From: Chloroflexota bacterium | Lineage (GTDB): Bacteria > Chloroflexota > Anaerolineae > Anaerolineales > Villigracilaceae | Assembly: GCA_021414245.1 (NCBI GenBank) | Contig: JAIOOU010000005.1 | Coordinates: 1-34,371, forward strand | Direction of reading: 5' to 3' | DNA: 34,371 nt | Part shown: positions 14,349 to 22,701 of the stretch, piece by piece | Numbering within the stretch: position 1 is the first letter of the stretch | How the letters are laid out: each line of letters starts with the position of its first letter | Position numbers and translations under genes: made by a program | Notes under the pieces: model-generated | What the model was told of the DNA's origin: nothing | What the model saw: the letters and a program-made list of their open reading frames with translations, nothing else | Databases searched by the model: none

Positions 14349-16775
14349 GTGAACATGAAAAAGAAGATGCTTGAAGTCCTGACCGTGACGTTTTATATTT
14401 TTACAACGCTCCTTGTAATTCTGACGGGGGTCGGGGTCCTGATCATATTAAATGTTTCGGGGATCGGCTGGACCTGGGAGATCGCCGGGGCCCTGGTGGG
14501 AGTGGCACTTTTCTATTCAGCCAGCCGGACAAAATGGGGCCGAAACCTCATCCCGCTGCTGAAATTTTTCCTGCCATTCATTGACTACCTCATCACGCGC
14601 GCCAGAAAACAGGCGGAATGTGAGGAGATCGTCAACAACATGGAACTGGCATTAAAGAGATACCGTCTCTTTGACCGGCTCCAAAGCGGGTACGCCATCC
14701 GGATTAACCACGCAAGTAAACTTTCCCCCCAGTGCCGGGATGGATTAAAAAGGGAGATCATGGGTGTAACCGGGGGAAAAGATGCCATTTGTTCCTGCTC
14801 CGAAACCATTGCAAGATGCATGGCTCAATCCATGGACTACAGGATTCCCGCCATTCTTTATTATGAATACTTTCATAAATTCGATATCGAACATTTATCC
14901 GCAAAAAAATTGTATAACGACATAAAAAATGATTCAGGCATGCTTCGCGAACTCGCCGCCATTTTGTTCCGATCCGGATTGCTGCGCGATCCGGATGATT
15001 TTGAGATCACGAACAGCAAGATTCTGGCAGGCGACTCAACCACAAGTGTGCTGGTGGCCACGCCGAAGAATCTCTTCCCCCACCAGGCAGAGGATCTGCT
15101 GCCCTTCCTGTCGGACATGGATGAATATGAGTTGGAGGAACTAAAAGAGAGGGTGCGAAAATTCCGCGGGCTTTTGAAGGTCGCCCGCGGATATCTGACC
15201 TTCCTGAAGGTGAATGGCGTGTTCAGCAAACGATACAGGGTCAACGCCTATAAGATGCTGCGCGTGATCAAGAGAAACCTCGGAACGGTCCTGCAGAGCG
15301 GACATTTGCTGAATGTACTCGATAACACGGAAACGATCGTGCCGGCCATCCTGAACTGGCAGGGCAAAAGGCTGATCGGCGCCCATTTATCCAACGGGCA
15401 ATCGAAAGACCGACAGTTGATCGACGGGCTGAGCCTGATCTCGCAGATCATCTTCCTCAGCATTAATCACAAGGAGATGGAAGCCATCAAGAGTCGCGCC
15501 TGCAGGGAGGCGGCGGACAACTGCACGGCCGTGGACTTGAATCTGGCCTATCTTCTGCTGCGAGCGAAGCCGCAGAAAATCCCCGGCGGAGACGGGCAGG
15601 GATTTGTCAGCATCGAGGATATTGCAAGGGATTGGGAATCCGAAATCCGCACCCGGATCAAAAAATCAGAAAAGGGATATCAAAAGGAGACGCTTGCCAT
15701 TCGGGAGAATCTGCAGGAAGGCAGCTGGATCAACCGGATCCACCTGCTGCGGGAATTCATCAATCAAAACATGATCTCGCAGAACAGGGAGGGAATCCAC
15801 AAGCTGAAGGAGATCATCAGGCGCAACCCGGGCACGGACACGGTCCTGAAGAGCCTTTTCCTGAACCTCAAACTGGAAACGATCGAACGCTTCCTCGAGG
15901 CCCGTACCGTGACCGCCTACATTATCACCTTTGACAGTGAAAAGGGAAGCATGGCCCGCTTAATCGACAGCTTTGTCAGCAGTGACGGGCAGGCTGCCCT
16001 TCAAAAGGCGGGAATCATCAATGAATATAAAGGCAGGCCGAAATATGTATTTAAGGAATACATAAAACAATGCCGCCTCGGAATCGTTCCCAAAGGCATG
16101 CCTTTTGACAAGTTCTATCAATCCTTTGAAAGGGATTTGAAGAAGTTATACAAGTATCAGCTCAGGGGATCGGGAACTTCCAAAAACCAGCTTGGAAAAT
16201 TCGAGGTGATCATCCATCGTTTTGGGCTCTCGGGCCGGGACCGGCACGGGTTCGACAAATTCAACACCGAAGCCACCAAACGGCATGCCCTGCCGAAATT
16301 CAGGCTCCTGCTCGCGGAGACATTGGATGTGGAGGATATGCTCGCGATCATGGGCTATGAGAAGACCAACATCGATGAAAAAGAGAATTTCGCAGCCATT
16401 CTCGAGGATGTAAAAGGACAGGCTGCCATTCTGGATTTCGTTGAACCGGCCATCCGGGGATTAACCAAAAAACAAAAAAACAGCCTGCGGGATAATGACC
16501 AGAAGATAAAAGAGAGACTGCTTTTCCAAAGCGGATTCCGAACGTCCAAAGAACTTGAACAGGCAATGGAGGAAGGCAGGGTTAGAAAGCTGGCTGAGGA
16601 AACACTGAGCGGTATTCTGGAGGAATTGCCTCCCTTCGATAAAGACCCGGGGCTGTGCAGGAAAATCTCCAGCCTGTACCTTGGCAACCTGCATGATCTC
16701 TCCTGTCTCGGACAGATTCGAAATCTGCCGATCCATCGCAACGTTCCCGCACCGGTTTTGGCATCAGCAACCTGA
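14349..16775 (+). CDS. Large membrane-anchored helical protein of unknown function
   Basis: I cannot assign this 808-residue protein to any family. Two hydrophobic segments (residues about 13-34 and 42-59) anchor its N-terminus. The remaining 700 or more residues are soluble, mostly alpha-helical and strongly basic, with no P-loop, kinase, nuclease or repeat pattern visible. A cysteine cluster CSCSETIARC lies near residues 139-148, and YELEELKERVRKFRGLL is a likely amphipathic helix. The GTG start at 14349 is preferred because the aaagggg site (14335-14341) lies 7 nt before it, against 13 nt for the ATG at 14355. The gene is monocistronic, with a terminator on each side. The region 16829-16861 just after it holds a small aattgcag/ctgcaatt hairpin. 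Confidence 0.82.
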   Translation: MNMKKKMLEVLTVTFYIFTTLLVILTGVGVLIILNVSGIGWTWEIAGALVGVALFYSASRTKWGRNLIPLLKFFLPFIDYLITRARKQAECEEIVNNMELALKRYRLFDRLQSGYAIRINHASKLSPQCRDGLKREIMGVTGGKDAICSCSETIARCMAQSMDYRIPAILYYEYFHKFDIEHLSAKKLYNDIKNDSGMLRELAAILFRSGLLRDPDDFEITNSKILAGDSTTSVLVATPKNLFPHQAEDLLPFLSDMDEYELEELKERVRKFRGLLKVARGYLTFLKVNGVFSKRYRVNAYKMLRVIKRNLGTVLQSGHLLNVLDNTETIVPAILNWQGKRLIGAHLSNGQSKDRQLIDGLSLISQIIFLSINHKEMEAIKSRACREAADNCTAVDLNLAYLLLRAKPQKIPGGDGQGFVSIEDIARDWESEIRTRIKKSEKGYQKETLAIRENLQEGSWINRIHLLREFINQNMISQNREGIHKLKEIIRRNPGTDTVLKSLFLNLKLETIERFLEARTVTAYIITFDSEKGSMARLIDSFVSSDGQAALQKAGIINEYKGRPKYVFKEYIKQCRLGIVPKGMPFDKFYQSFERDLKKLYKYQLRGSGTSKNQLGKFEVIIHRFGLSGRDRHGFDKFNTEATKRHALPKFRLLLAETLDVEDMLAIMGYEKTNIDEKENFAAILEDVKGQAAILDFVEPAIRGLTKKQKNSLRDNDQKIKERLLFQSGFRTSKELEQAMEEGRVRKLAEETLSGILEELPPFDKDPGLCRKISSLYLGNLHDLSCLGQIRNLPIHRNVPAPVLASAT

Positions 16776-16883
16776 AGGCCACGCGCAATACCCAGTTCAA
16801 CGTAGTTGTTTCTTTTGACCCTCACGCTAATTGCAGGCCTTGCTTTACAGAGTCTGCAATTGAAGAAATAATCCTGAAATCGC

Positions 16884-16923
16884 ATATCAAAAGAGGACGA
16901 GTGGTCTCGTCCTCTTTTGATAT
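16884..16923. terminator. Bidirectional terminator between convergent genes
   Basis: A perfect 17-bp stem (16884-16900 with 16907-16923) around a 6-nt loop, with caaaag and cttttg near the outer ends of the stem arms. It serves both the unknown 808-residue gene and the beta-helix lipoprotein gene, which converge here. Confidence 0.9.
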
Positions 16924-16945
16924 CAATCAGTCCATTCATTAATCA

Positions 16946-19261
16946 TCAAGGGCAGCGATCCTCGACGACCAGCCGCTCGGAAAAACCATTCGTATTGAAC
17001 GCCTCCAGTTCGTAGCGGAGAGATTTATTCGTGGGTGGATTTTCTTGATAAACGGTCTGGCTGGACTTGAAGGTTGCGATCTCTATACCGTTCCGATATA
17101 AGGTGTATCCATCTGCTCCGACTGATTTTGTCCATGCCAGTTTGAGGGAATAGCCGTTTTGGGAACAAACCCGTTTGTTGATCACGAAACCGGATGGCGC
17201 AGATGGAAGTTCGAGAAAGGCCACTGGCTGAATGGGCAGACCTTCGGCCTGATCATTGGGCTCAACAGTGATTCCCGAGACCCAACAATGCTCAGTGCTG
17301 TTTGGAATCTGCACCCACCACCAGCGTGGATCCAACTCATTGCGGCCGTTGGCCTGTGTGGTGTCTCCCTTCTTAAAACCTGTGACGTCTTTATACAAGG
17401 TGCCGGGACCTTTCCGACAAAAGGCATTTTTTGCGAAGGTGAGAATGACGAATGTGGGAGCCTGTGGTGTGTCTGTATAAAGGGGAATAACCCCCGGAAC
17501 CCCACCGGAGGGCGTTACGAATTCAAGGGGTGCAATGGCTGTGGAATAATCACTTTCATAAGCCCCCACATCGCAGGTGACCTCTCTCGGGCGTTCAGAC
17601 CCGCGTACATCCTCACTTAATGGGCAGATCAAGCCCGCATCGATCAGCGGGCTGCCTGCAAGGAGAGGAAGATACTTGACTCCTGCAGGTCCTGTGGAGT
17701 CAAGCGGACCGAACCTGAGGTTGGCCTCGGTCCAACTGGAATTACAAACAAATTCTCCACGGTCAACAACGGCTGCATTACATCCTATGACAATGACAGA
17801 ATCCACAACCACCAAATTCGAGGGAGGGGAAAATGTTGAAGACAATCCCACCGCCCTACGGTTGCCTGCCACCGTGACATGGACCAACTCCAAATGTGCC
17901 GAATCTTCATGGTCAATCGCAAAATAGATACTGCCGCTAATCGTTGTGTTTTTCAGGCCAACCTGGGAATCCCCTCTGGCATACAACCCGGTGTAATTAC
18001 CAACAAAGGACGATTTGGAAATATCCACCCGGCCGCCATACGCATCGACCCCGCGACAATTGTTTTCGTAAATATTGCTGGATTCGATGTTGGTCCTGCC
18101 CTTTACGTTTTGGATTGCGCAAACCTGTCTATCATAGCTTTGGTTTAAAAAGATTCGCACCTCAGAAATTGACAAATCGGGCCGCTCATCAGAAGGAATA
18201 TACGGAGTCCCATCCACATGATTTCTGAAAATCGACGGGACATCATTGACTAACGCCTTCCCCCTGTTATTTGAGATCACACCACCATGGATTGTCATTT
18301 GTCCGTGATTCACAATGGCAATGCTGGAGCTGGCAGCAAGTTCCGGTCCGCCCAGATAGCCATTGTTATCAACCGTACTATTTGAAATGACAACCTGACC
18401 ATTTTCATCATTAACAATCGCCGATTTGGTATTTCGCCGAAGGGTGGTTTCGAGGATCGAAAGCGAGCCGCCAAGAAAGCCGCCGTTGTTCAAAATCCCG
18501 ATATTATTTTCTTCAATCACAGTCCCATTGTTGATCAATGCATCGCCTTCATTATGGATCCCTGTATTGTTCCCTGCGATCGTGGAATGATTGATGGCAA
18601 CAACACCATTTCTCTGAATATGTACCCCAAGTTCATTATTCGAAACCAGGGAGTCATTGTCAATCGTCACATGACCTCCAAGGATTTGTATACCAGTCTG
18701 CTGGATCTCGATCAGGGAATTGGTGATCCTGGCAAGACCATTCCCTTGAACAAGTATGCCGAGCCGGCCATTGTACAAGCGGCAATTTTCAATCGTGATA
18801 TCCGCACGTCCGTGCACATTAATCCCGCCAATTGCGCCATTGCTGGCGTCAATGCCCAGATTTCGAATGACAACGGGGATTGAACTGCCCGCTTCAAAAG
18901 TATAGGCGCCATGGGCTGAATGGAAAATGGTCTGCTCACGTCCGGCGCCAACCAGGGTGACACCATTAATAAGTTCGTATAAAGAACGCCCCGACCGCGC
19001 AGGAGTTGCGGGGTCTTCGGTAACATAATAATCGCCGGGGCCAATATTGATGGTGCTGTTGAGGGTGGTCTTCGTCAACGCCGCCCGCAAGGTAAGGCAT
19101 GCCGCCGCCTCACTCAGACAATCGTTCGCATCATCGCCGGAAGTGGAAACAAACAAAATGCCCGGCGCCAATACTCTTTCAGCAACCGGGATCAAGCCGC
19201 AACCTTGAGAGAGGGCGGCCATGACAAAAATCGCAATAAGTGCCCTGGAAAATTTATTCAT
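16946..19261 (-). CDS. Modular surface lipoprotein: right-handed beta-helix, bacterial SH3 and fibronectin-III-like domains
   Basis: This is a 771-residue exported lipoprotein. The signal ends in LSQGC (Cys21). The next part (residues about 35-130) has the DDANDCLSEAAACLTLRAAL segment common at the start of polymorphic outer-surface beta-helix proteins. Residues about 110-500 form a right-handed parallel beta-helix with many N-N-x-G/G-N-x-x-G turns (NosD/pectate-lyase-like). CDVGAYES near 575 matches the choice-of-anchor-Q end motif. A bacterial SH3 domain follows (FCRKGPGTLYKDVTGF ... CWVSG, about 610-670), then a fibronectin-III-like domain to the end. It is likely a surface adhesin or polysaccharide-binding protein. 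The ribosome site (AAAGGG) is about 10 nt from the ATG, farther than usual. Confidence 0.88.
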   Translation of the reverse strand: MNKFSRALIAIFVMAALSQGCGLIPVAERVLAPGILFVSTSGDDANDCLSEAAACLTLRAALTKTTLNSTINIGPGDYYVTEDPATPARSGRSLYELINGVTLVGAGREQTIFHSAHGAYTFEAGSSIPVVIRNLGIDASNGAIGGINVHGRADITIENCRLYNGRLGILVQGNGLARITNSLIEIQQTGIQILGGHVTIDNDSLVSNNELGVHIQRNGVVAINHSTIAGNNTGIHNEGDALINNGTVIEENNIGILNNGGFLGGSLSILETTLRRNTKSAIVNDENGQVVISNSTVDNNGYLGGPELAASSSIAIVNHGQMTIHGGVISNNRGKALVNDVPSIFRNHVDGTPYIPSDERPDLSISEVRIFLNQSYDRQVCAIQNVKGRTNIESSNIYENNCRGVDAYGGRVDISKSSFVGNYTGLYARGDSQVGLKNTTISGSIYFAIDHEDSAHLELVHVTVAGNRRAVGLSSTFSPPSNLVVVDSVIVIGCNAAVVDRGEFVCNSSWTEANLRFGPLDSTGPAGVKYLPLLAGSPLIDAGLICPLSEDVRGSERPREVTCDVGAYESDYSTAIAPLEFVTPSGGVPGVIPLYTDTPQAPTFVILTFAKNAFCRKGPGTLYKDVTGFKKGDTTQANGRNELDPRWWWVQIPNSTEHCWVSGITVEPNDQAEGLPIQPVAFLELPSAPSGFVINKRVCSQNGYSLKLAWTKSVGADGYTLYRNGIEIATFKSSQTVYQENPPTNKSLRYELEAFNTNGFSERLVVEDRCP

Positions 19262-19460
19262 GTTTTTTTGACCCTTTCGAAGACCTGAGTGAATCCCGCC
19301 AATATTGTCGCTTATCTATTGGAGACAATTGAAGACCACGACGATGAATTCATTATACGGGATTGTCCACTCAAAACCAAATGCTCCCTTTGGGGGAAGC
19401 AGATTGTTTTCCCGTCCAAATCTATTTCCGACCATCGGCATCCTGGAGTTCTATGAACCC

Positions 19461-19489
19461 TTGAATTTCCGCCGGATATTCCATATACT
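19461..19489 (+). promoter_or_regulatory. Predicted promoter of the VOC-family gene
   Basis: TTGAAT (19461-19466) and TATACT (19484-19489) are spaced by 17 bp, leaving a leader of about 60 nt before the ATG at 19558. The rest of the gap 19262-19557 shows no gene. Confidence 0.55.
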
Positions 19490-19557
19490 GCAGGTCTCTC
19501 CTGAAAAAGGAGTATAAACCGGCGTCCTTAAAAATCCAATTCAGGCAGGATGATGAC

Positions 19558-19920
19558 ATGAAGATCAAGGCAGCCAACACCATACTCTATTGCAAAAAAT
19601 GGCGGGAAACCGTTGACTTTTACCGGGACGGATTGAAACTGCTGGTAATCTCTTCCAACGAATGGTTCGTGGAATTCAAGCTGAACGAATCCGCGCGGCT
19701 GAGCGTTGCGGACGAAGCGCGCACCTCCGTCAAGAGCGGGGATGGCAAAGGCATCACGATCAGCCTGCAGGTTCAGGACCTTCAAGCGCTGCATTCCGAA
19801 TTGATCGAAACCGGATTCGATCCGGGGCCGGTCAAGGAAGTCTGGGGCTCACAGGCCTTTTACCTGCATGATCCCGAGGGCAACCGGCTTGAATTTTGGG
19901 CGGGACGCGCAAAAGCCTGA
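19558..19920 (+). CDS. VOC-family (glyoxalase/bleomycin-resistance/dioxygenase fold) protein
   Basis: This 120-residue single-module VOC protein shows the family layout: TILYCKKWRETVDFYRDGLKLLVI at the N-terminus (broken here by Cys-Lys-Lys), a metal-site strand FVEFKLNESARLSV, an internal ITISLQVQDLQALHSELIETGF, and the C-terminal FYLHDPEGNRLEFW with the last metal-binding Glu. Such proteins bind or modify small molecules; the substrate is not readable. A good promoter lies 70 bp upstream and a caggat-type ribosome site precedes the ATG. It has no co-transcribed neighbour. Confidence 0.9.
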   Translation: MKIKAANTILYCKKWRETVDFYRDGLKLLVISSNEWFVEFKLNESARLSVADEARTSVKSGDGKGITISLQVQDLQALHSELIETGFDPGPVKEVWGSQAFYLHDPEGNRLEFWAGRAKA

Positions 19921-19959
19921 ATCCGGATCTCATTCAACCTTTTTCGGAAGTAAATAAAA

Positions 19960-19988
19960 AGTCTCCCCACAAAATTTGCGGGGAGACT
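19960..19988 (-). terminator. Rho-independent terminator
   Basis: agtctcccc (19960-19968) pairs with ggggagact (19980-19988). The A-run at 19955-19960 is the T-tract on the minus strand, so it ends the small membrane protein gene at 20013-20183. It may also stop readthrough from the VOC gene. Confidence 0.8.
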
Positions 19989-20012
19989 GTCATTCCTCCG
20001 GGGACGGAAGGA

Positions 20013-20183
20013 TTACATACCTTTTACGAACAGGCTGGCAACCAGGACGATATAACCGACAACGACGAACCAGAACGCAAAAGCGGAAACAAAGGGGATG
20101 GTGACGAAGGATCCGAGCAGGCCAAGCACGGCCAGCACAACCGAGATCCAGAAGAAGAGTTTGGTGGGCGGATTCATTTTCAT
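20013..20183 (-). CDS. Small two-helix membrane protein
   Basis: This 56-residue protein is almost all hydrophobic, with two membrane helices (residues about 9-28 and 33-51) and a short charged N-terminus. No family is recognised. The start is ATG 20183, with a gaggag site 7 nt upstream; a TTG 15 nt farther would overlap that site. It is monocistronic with its own terminator. Confidence 0.7.
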   Translation of the reverse strand: MKMNPPTKLFFWISVVLAVLGLLGSFVTIPFVSAFAFWFVVVGYIVLVASLFVKGM

Positions 20184-20335
20184 TTCGATTCTCCTCAAAA
20201 TAATATTGTCCCCGGGAATGACGATTTAATTATACATATGGATTTTAATTTTGCAACCGGGAAATATTTCCGATTTAACTCCTCGCTGCGGCCTCCAAGC
20301 GGGCATCGCCTGGCTGGCCGGCAGGGAATAAAAAA

Positions 20336-20369
20336 TCAGCCCCGACAGGGTCTTGTTGGTCAGGGCTGA
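20336..20369 (-). terminator. Rho-independent terminator of the DUF3592 gene
   Basis: tcagcccc (20336-20343) pairs with gggctga (20363-20369), and the A-run just left of 20336 gives a T-tract on the minus strand. It lies 10 nt after the DUF3592 gene stop. Confidence 0.8.
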
Positions 20370-20378
20370 AATCTTTTT

Positions 20379-20786
20379 CTATTTCTTAACCTGGAAACCG
20401 AGCCAGATCCCGAGGATCAGAAACGGCAGGCCGATCACCGTCAGGACAAAGGCACCGAGATACTTGGACCAGAATGAATCCAGGGCCACATGCTTGATGT
20501 TTGCCGGATCATAGACCACATCCACCCGGTCGCCAATATCGTATGCAGGCGGCGCGGTGCAGACATTCCCGTAATAACGGACCGGTTCGCCGGCTTTCGT
20601 GTCAAAGTCAATGACCGGGCAGTACGACCCGCCGCCGTCCGAACTGCTGGAATACTGCAGGTCCACGACGCGGCCCGTCACCGTTTCAGCGGTCTTGAGG
20701 AAGCTGACTTCGCGGGTATAAAGATAGCCTGCGATCAACATCAGGATCAAGCCCAATACGGTTGAAATATTAAAGAACTTTTTCAT
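20379..20786 (-). CDS. DUF3592-domain membrane protein
   Basis: This 135-residue protein has an N-terminal membrane helix (residues about 9-25), a DUF3592 extracytoplasmic domain (AETVTGRVVDLQ ... YCPVIDFDTKAGEPVRYYG ... YDIGDRVDVVYDPANIKHVALDSF), and a C-terminal helix (about 112-132). The role of the family is unknown. The start is ATG 20786, with a ggaggt site 5 nt upstream; the in-frame GTG 6 nt earlier overlaps that site. The 180-bp gap to the next gene shows nothing clear. Confidence 0.85.
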   Translation of the reverse strand: MKKFFNISTVLGLILMLIAGYLYTREVSFLKTAETVTGRVVDLQYSSSSDGGGSYCPVIDFDTKAGEPVRYYGNVCTAPPAYDIGDRVDVVYDPANIKHVALDSFWSKYLGAFVLTVIGLPFLILGIWLGFQVKK

Positions 20787-20967
20787 AAACACCTCCAGTT
20801 GCCTCTAAAGGAATTTCCCGTTGGTCCGATCATACGACCGGGTGCTTTTCCAGGTCCATCCCCAATTTGACCCACCACCCGGCTTTCGAAGTATCCCCCA
20901 CCTGGATTGATTGCATGCGATACTTTTCACCGCTGTTATTCTGAAGGAGGGAGGAACCGCATTCCAT

Positions 20968-22182
20968 CTATCCGGAATTGACCTGGTTTTTTCCGTCCTT
21001 TTTGGCCTGGTACAGGGCGGTATCGGCGCGTTTCAAGACCGCCTTGAGGTCCTCCTGCCCGCCGTCAAAGGTGGCGATGCCCATCGACAGCTCGATGTTG
21101 AAAGCCTGGGAACCGAATTTCAGCGGACTGTGCGTGACGCGTTCATGGATGCGCCCGGCGATCTCGAGTGCCCGCTCCCCGTCCGCATTGACCAGCATCA
21201 CGATAAACTCATCCCCGCCGAAACGGGCCGCCAGATCGAAGGCGCGCACCTCGGCAGGCAGGATGGCGGACAGGTGCTGCAAAAGCGCATCCCCGGCGTC
21301 GTGGCCGTGGCTGTCGTTGATCAACTTGAAACCGTCCACATCCATCAGCAGGAAGGAAAGCCTTTCCTTTTCACGTTTGACCCGTTCAAATTCCCTGTCG
21401 GCATGTTCGAAGAAGTGACGCCGGTTGGGGAGTCCGGTCAACGGGTCGGTCATGGCGAGCTGCACCAGTTCGAGCCGGGCAGTTTCCAGGTCCAGCTCGA
21501 GCCGCGCGCTGTTGATCAGGAAAAAGTAAAAGGTCCAGATCAGGAGCGAGATCAGGGCAAACAGCGCAAACCAGGCGCTGTACGGGTCTGTGAACAGGTC
21601 GATCGGAGCGGATCGAGTCAGAGCGTATCCGGTGCGGACCAGGGGCAGGAGGGCCGTCAACAGGAAGACGATTCCCGCGCCGCGGGTGGTACGTCTTAAT
21701 TCGGGGTTGGGGTTGTTGAGGAGAGCCCAGCCTGAGCGGACGATCAGGAACAACAGGGCGGACGAGATGACCGCGATGCGGGCATTGATATTGGGGGCCG
21801 GATAGGTGAAGTAGGCATGCAGGCCGAAACAAAGAGCAAAGACGAGGAAATTGGTCCTGCTGAAAGCGGACTTGCCGTAGAACAGACAAATACCTTCGTA
21901 GATCAGGACTTCGGCATATACGGTGGCGGCATTGCCGAGAATGATCGAGAAAAAATCGGGAATATAGCCGCGCAGGGTGATGAGCAGATAGCCTGCGCCA
22001 AAGACCAGGTCAGCCAACACCCAGCGTTCAAAACCCGGGTAGGTCCGCCGGCCCTTCCAATACAAAGCCATGATCATGCCCAGCACAAAGGGAGTGATCG
22101 AAGAGATCGCCCCCAGGGTCCGCACATCCAGAATCAACTGCACCTCACTGATCGTTGTGGCCGGGATCGAAATAGGCCACAC
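20968..22182 (-). CDS. Membrane-bound diguanylate cyclase (GGDEF)
   Basis: This ~404-residue c-di-GMP synthase has six or seven N-terminal membrane helices (residues about 25-230), a short helical linker, and a GGDEF domain in the last 165 residues. The active-site loop ARFGGDEF is intact near residues 318-325. The inhibitory-site RxxD is present as RAFD exactly five residues before GGDEF, so product feedback should be possible. MTDPLTGLPNRRHF marks the domain start. The only start preserving the first residues is a GTG at 22182 without a ribosome site; GTG or TTG codons a few residues downstream are possible. It is the third gene of an operon with the PKD lipoprotein and the 161-residue membrane protein. 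Confidence 0.92.
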   Translation of the reverse strand: MWPISIPATTISEVQLILDVRTLGAISSITPFVLGMIMALYWKGRRTYPGFERWVLADLVFGAGYLLITLRGYIPDFFSIILGNAATVYAEVLIYEGICLFYGKSAFSRTNFLVFALCFGLHAYFTYPAPNINARIAVISSALLFLIVRSGWALLNNPNPELRRTTRGAGIVFLLTALLPLVRTGYALTRSAPIDLFTDPYSAWFALFALISLLIWTFYFFLINSARLELDLETARLELVQLAMTDPLTGLPNRRHFFEHADREFERVKREKERLSFLLMDVDGFKLINDSHGHDAGDALLQHLSAILPAEVRAFDLAARFGGDEFIVMLVNADGERALEIAGRIHERVTHSPLKFGSQAFNIELSMGIATFDGGQEDLKAVLKRADTALYQAKKDGKNQVNSG

Positions 22183-22206
22183 TTAAATGGATTATAAATC
22201 CAAAGT

Positions 22207-22692
22207 TCAGGCAGCGGACAAGGGTTCGATGGCGACGATCTGGCGCAGCTTCGGCACGAAATAAACGCGATAGGCCGTTTCACTTTGAACCTGCCAGGGA
22301 CGGACCGGAAGCCGGAACGACTGGCCGGCAACGGTTAGAAACCAGCCCGAACGCCCGCGGCTGCGGACCGTGATCGGACCCGTCAGGCTTTCCACCCGGC
22401 CGGCCTTCACAGCTTGACGGGCTTGAAAATAGTAGCCCATTCCAGCGGCCAGCGCGGCCAGAAACAATAAGGAAGCCGTGATCCACTGGGCGGGAACGAG
22501 CGGTTTGTTGGCCACACCGTACAGGATCAAGGCCAGGAACAGGCCGATAAACAAGGCACCGACAATGTTCCCCATGCCGGCGCTGAGCAGGCTGCGCTTT
22601 TGCGCCGGCCCGAGTTGACCCAACCGATTGGCCGCCAGGTCTTCCGGTCCGATCTTGAATGCGCGAAGTAATTCTTCCTGATGATTCAGCAT
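22207..22692 (-). CDS. Two-helix membrane protein with a C-terminal beta domain
   Basis: This 161-residue protein has two membrane helices (residues about 43-62 and 70-90), between a soluble N-terminal helix (ELLRAFKIGPEDLAANRLGQL) and a C-terminal, mainly beta domain (GPITVRSRGRSGWFLTVAGQSFRLP ... YRVYFVPKLRQIVAIEPL). No family is recognised. It has a strong aaggag site and begins 9 nt after the upstream lipoprotein gene ends. The cyclase gene starts 24 nt after its stop. Confidence 0.8.
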   Translation of the reverse strand: MLNHQEELLRAFKIGPEDLAANRLGQLGPAQKRSLLSAGMGNIVGALFIGLFLALILYGVANKPLVPAQWITASLLFLAALAAGMGYYFQARQAVKAGRVESLTGPITVRSRGRSGWFLTVAGQSFRLPVRPWQVQSETAYRVYFVPKLRQIVAIEPLSAA

Positions 22693-22701
22693 ATCTTCTC
22701 C

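Noticed and set aside
16355-16939. 194-residue minus-strand frame
   Set aside because: It overlaps the 808-residue gene and the bidirectional terminator, and has no ribosome site.
20911-21699. 262-residue plus-strand frame
   Set aside because: It lies antisense to the diguanylate cyclase gene, whose motifs are intact, and shows no domain of its own.
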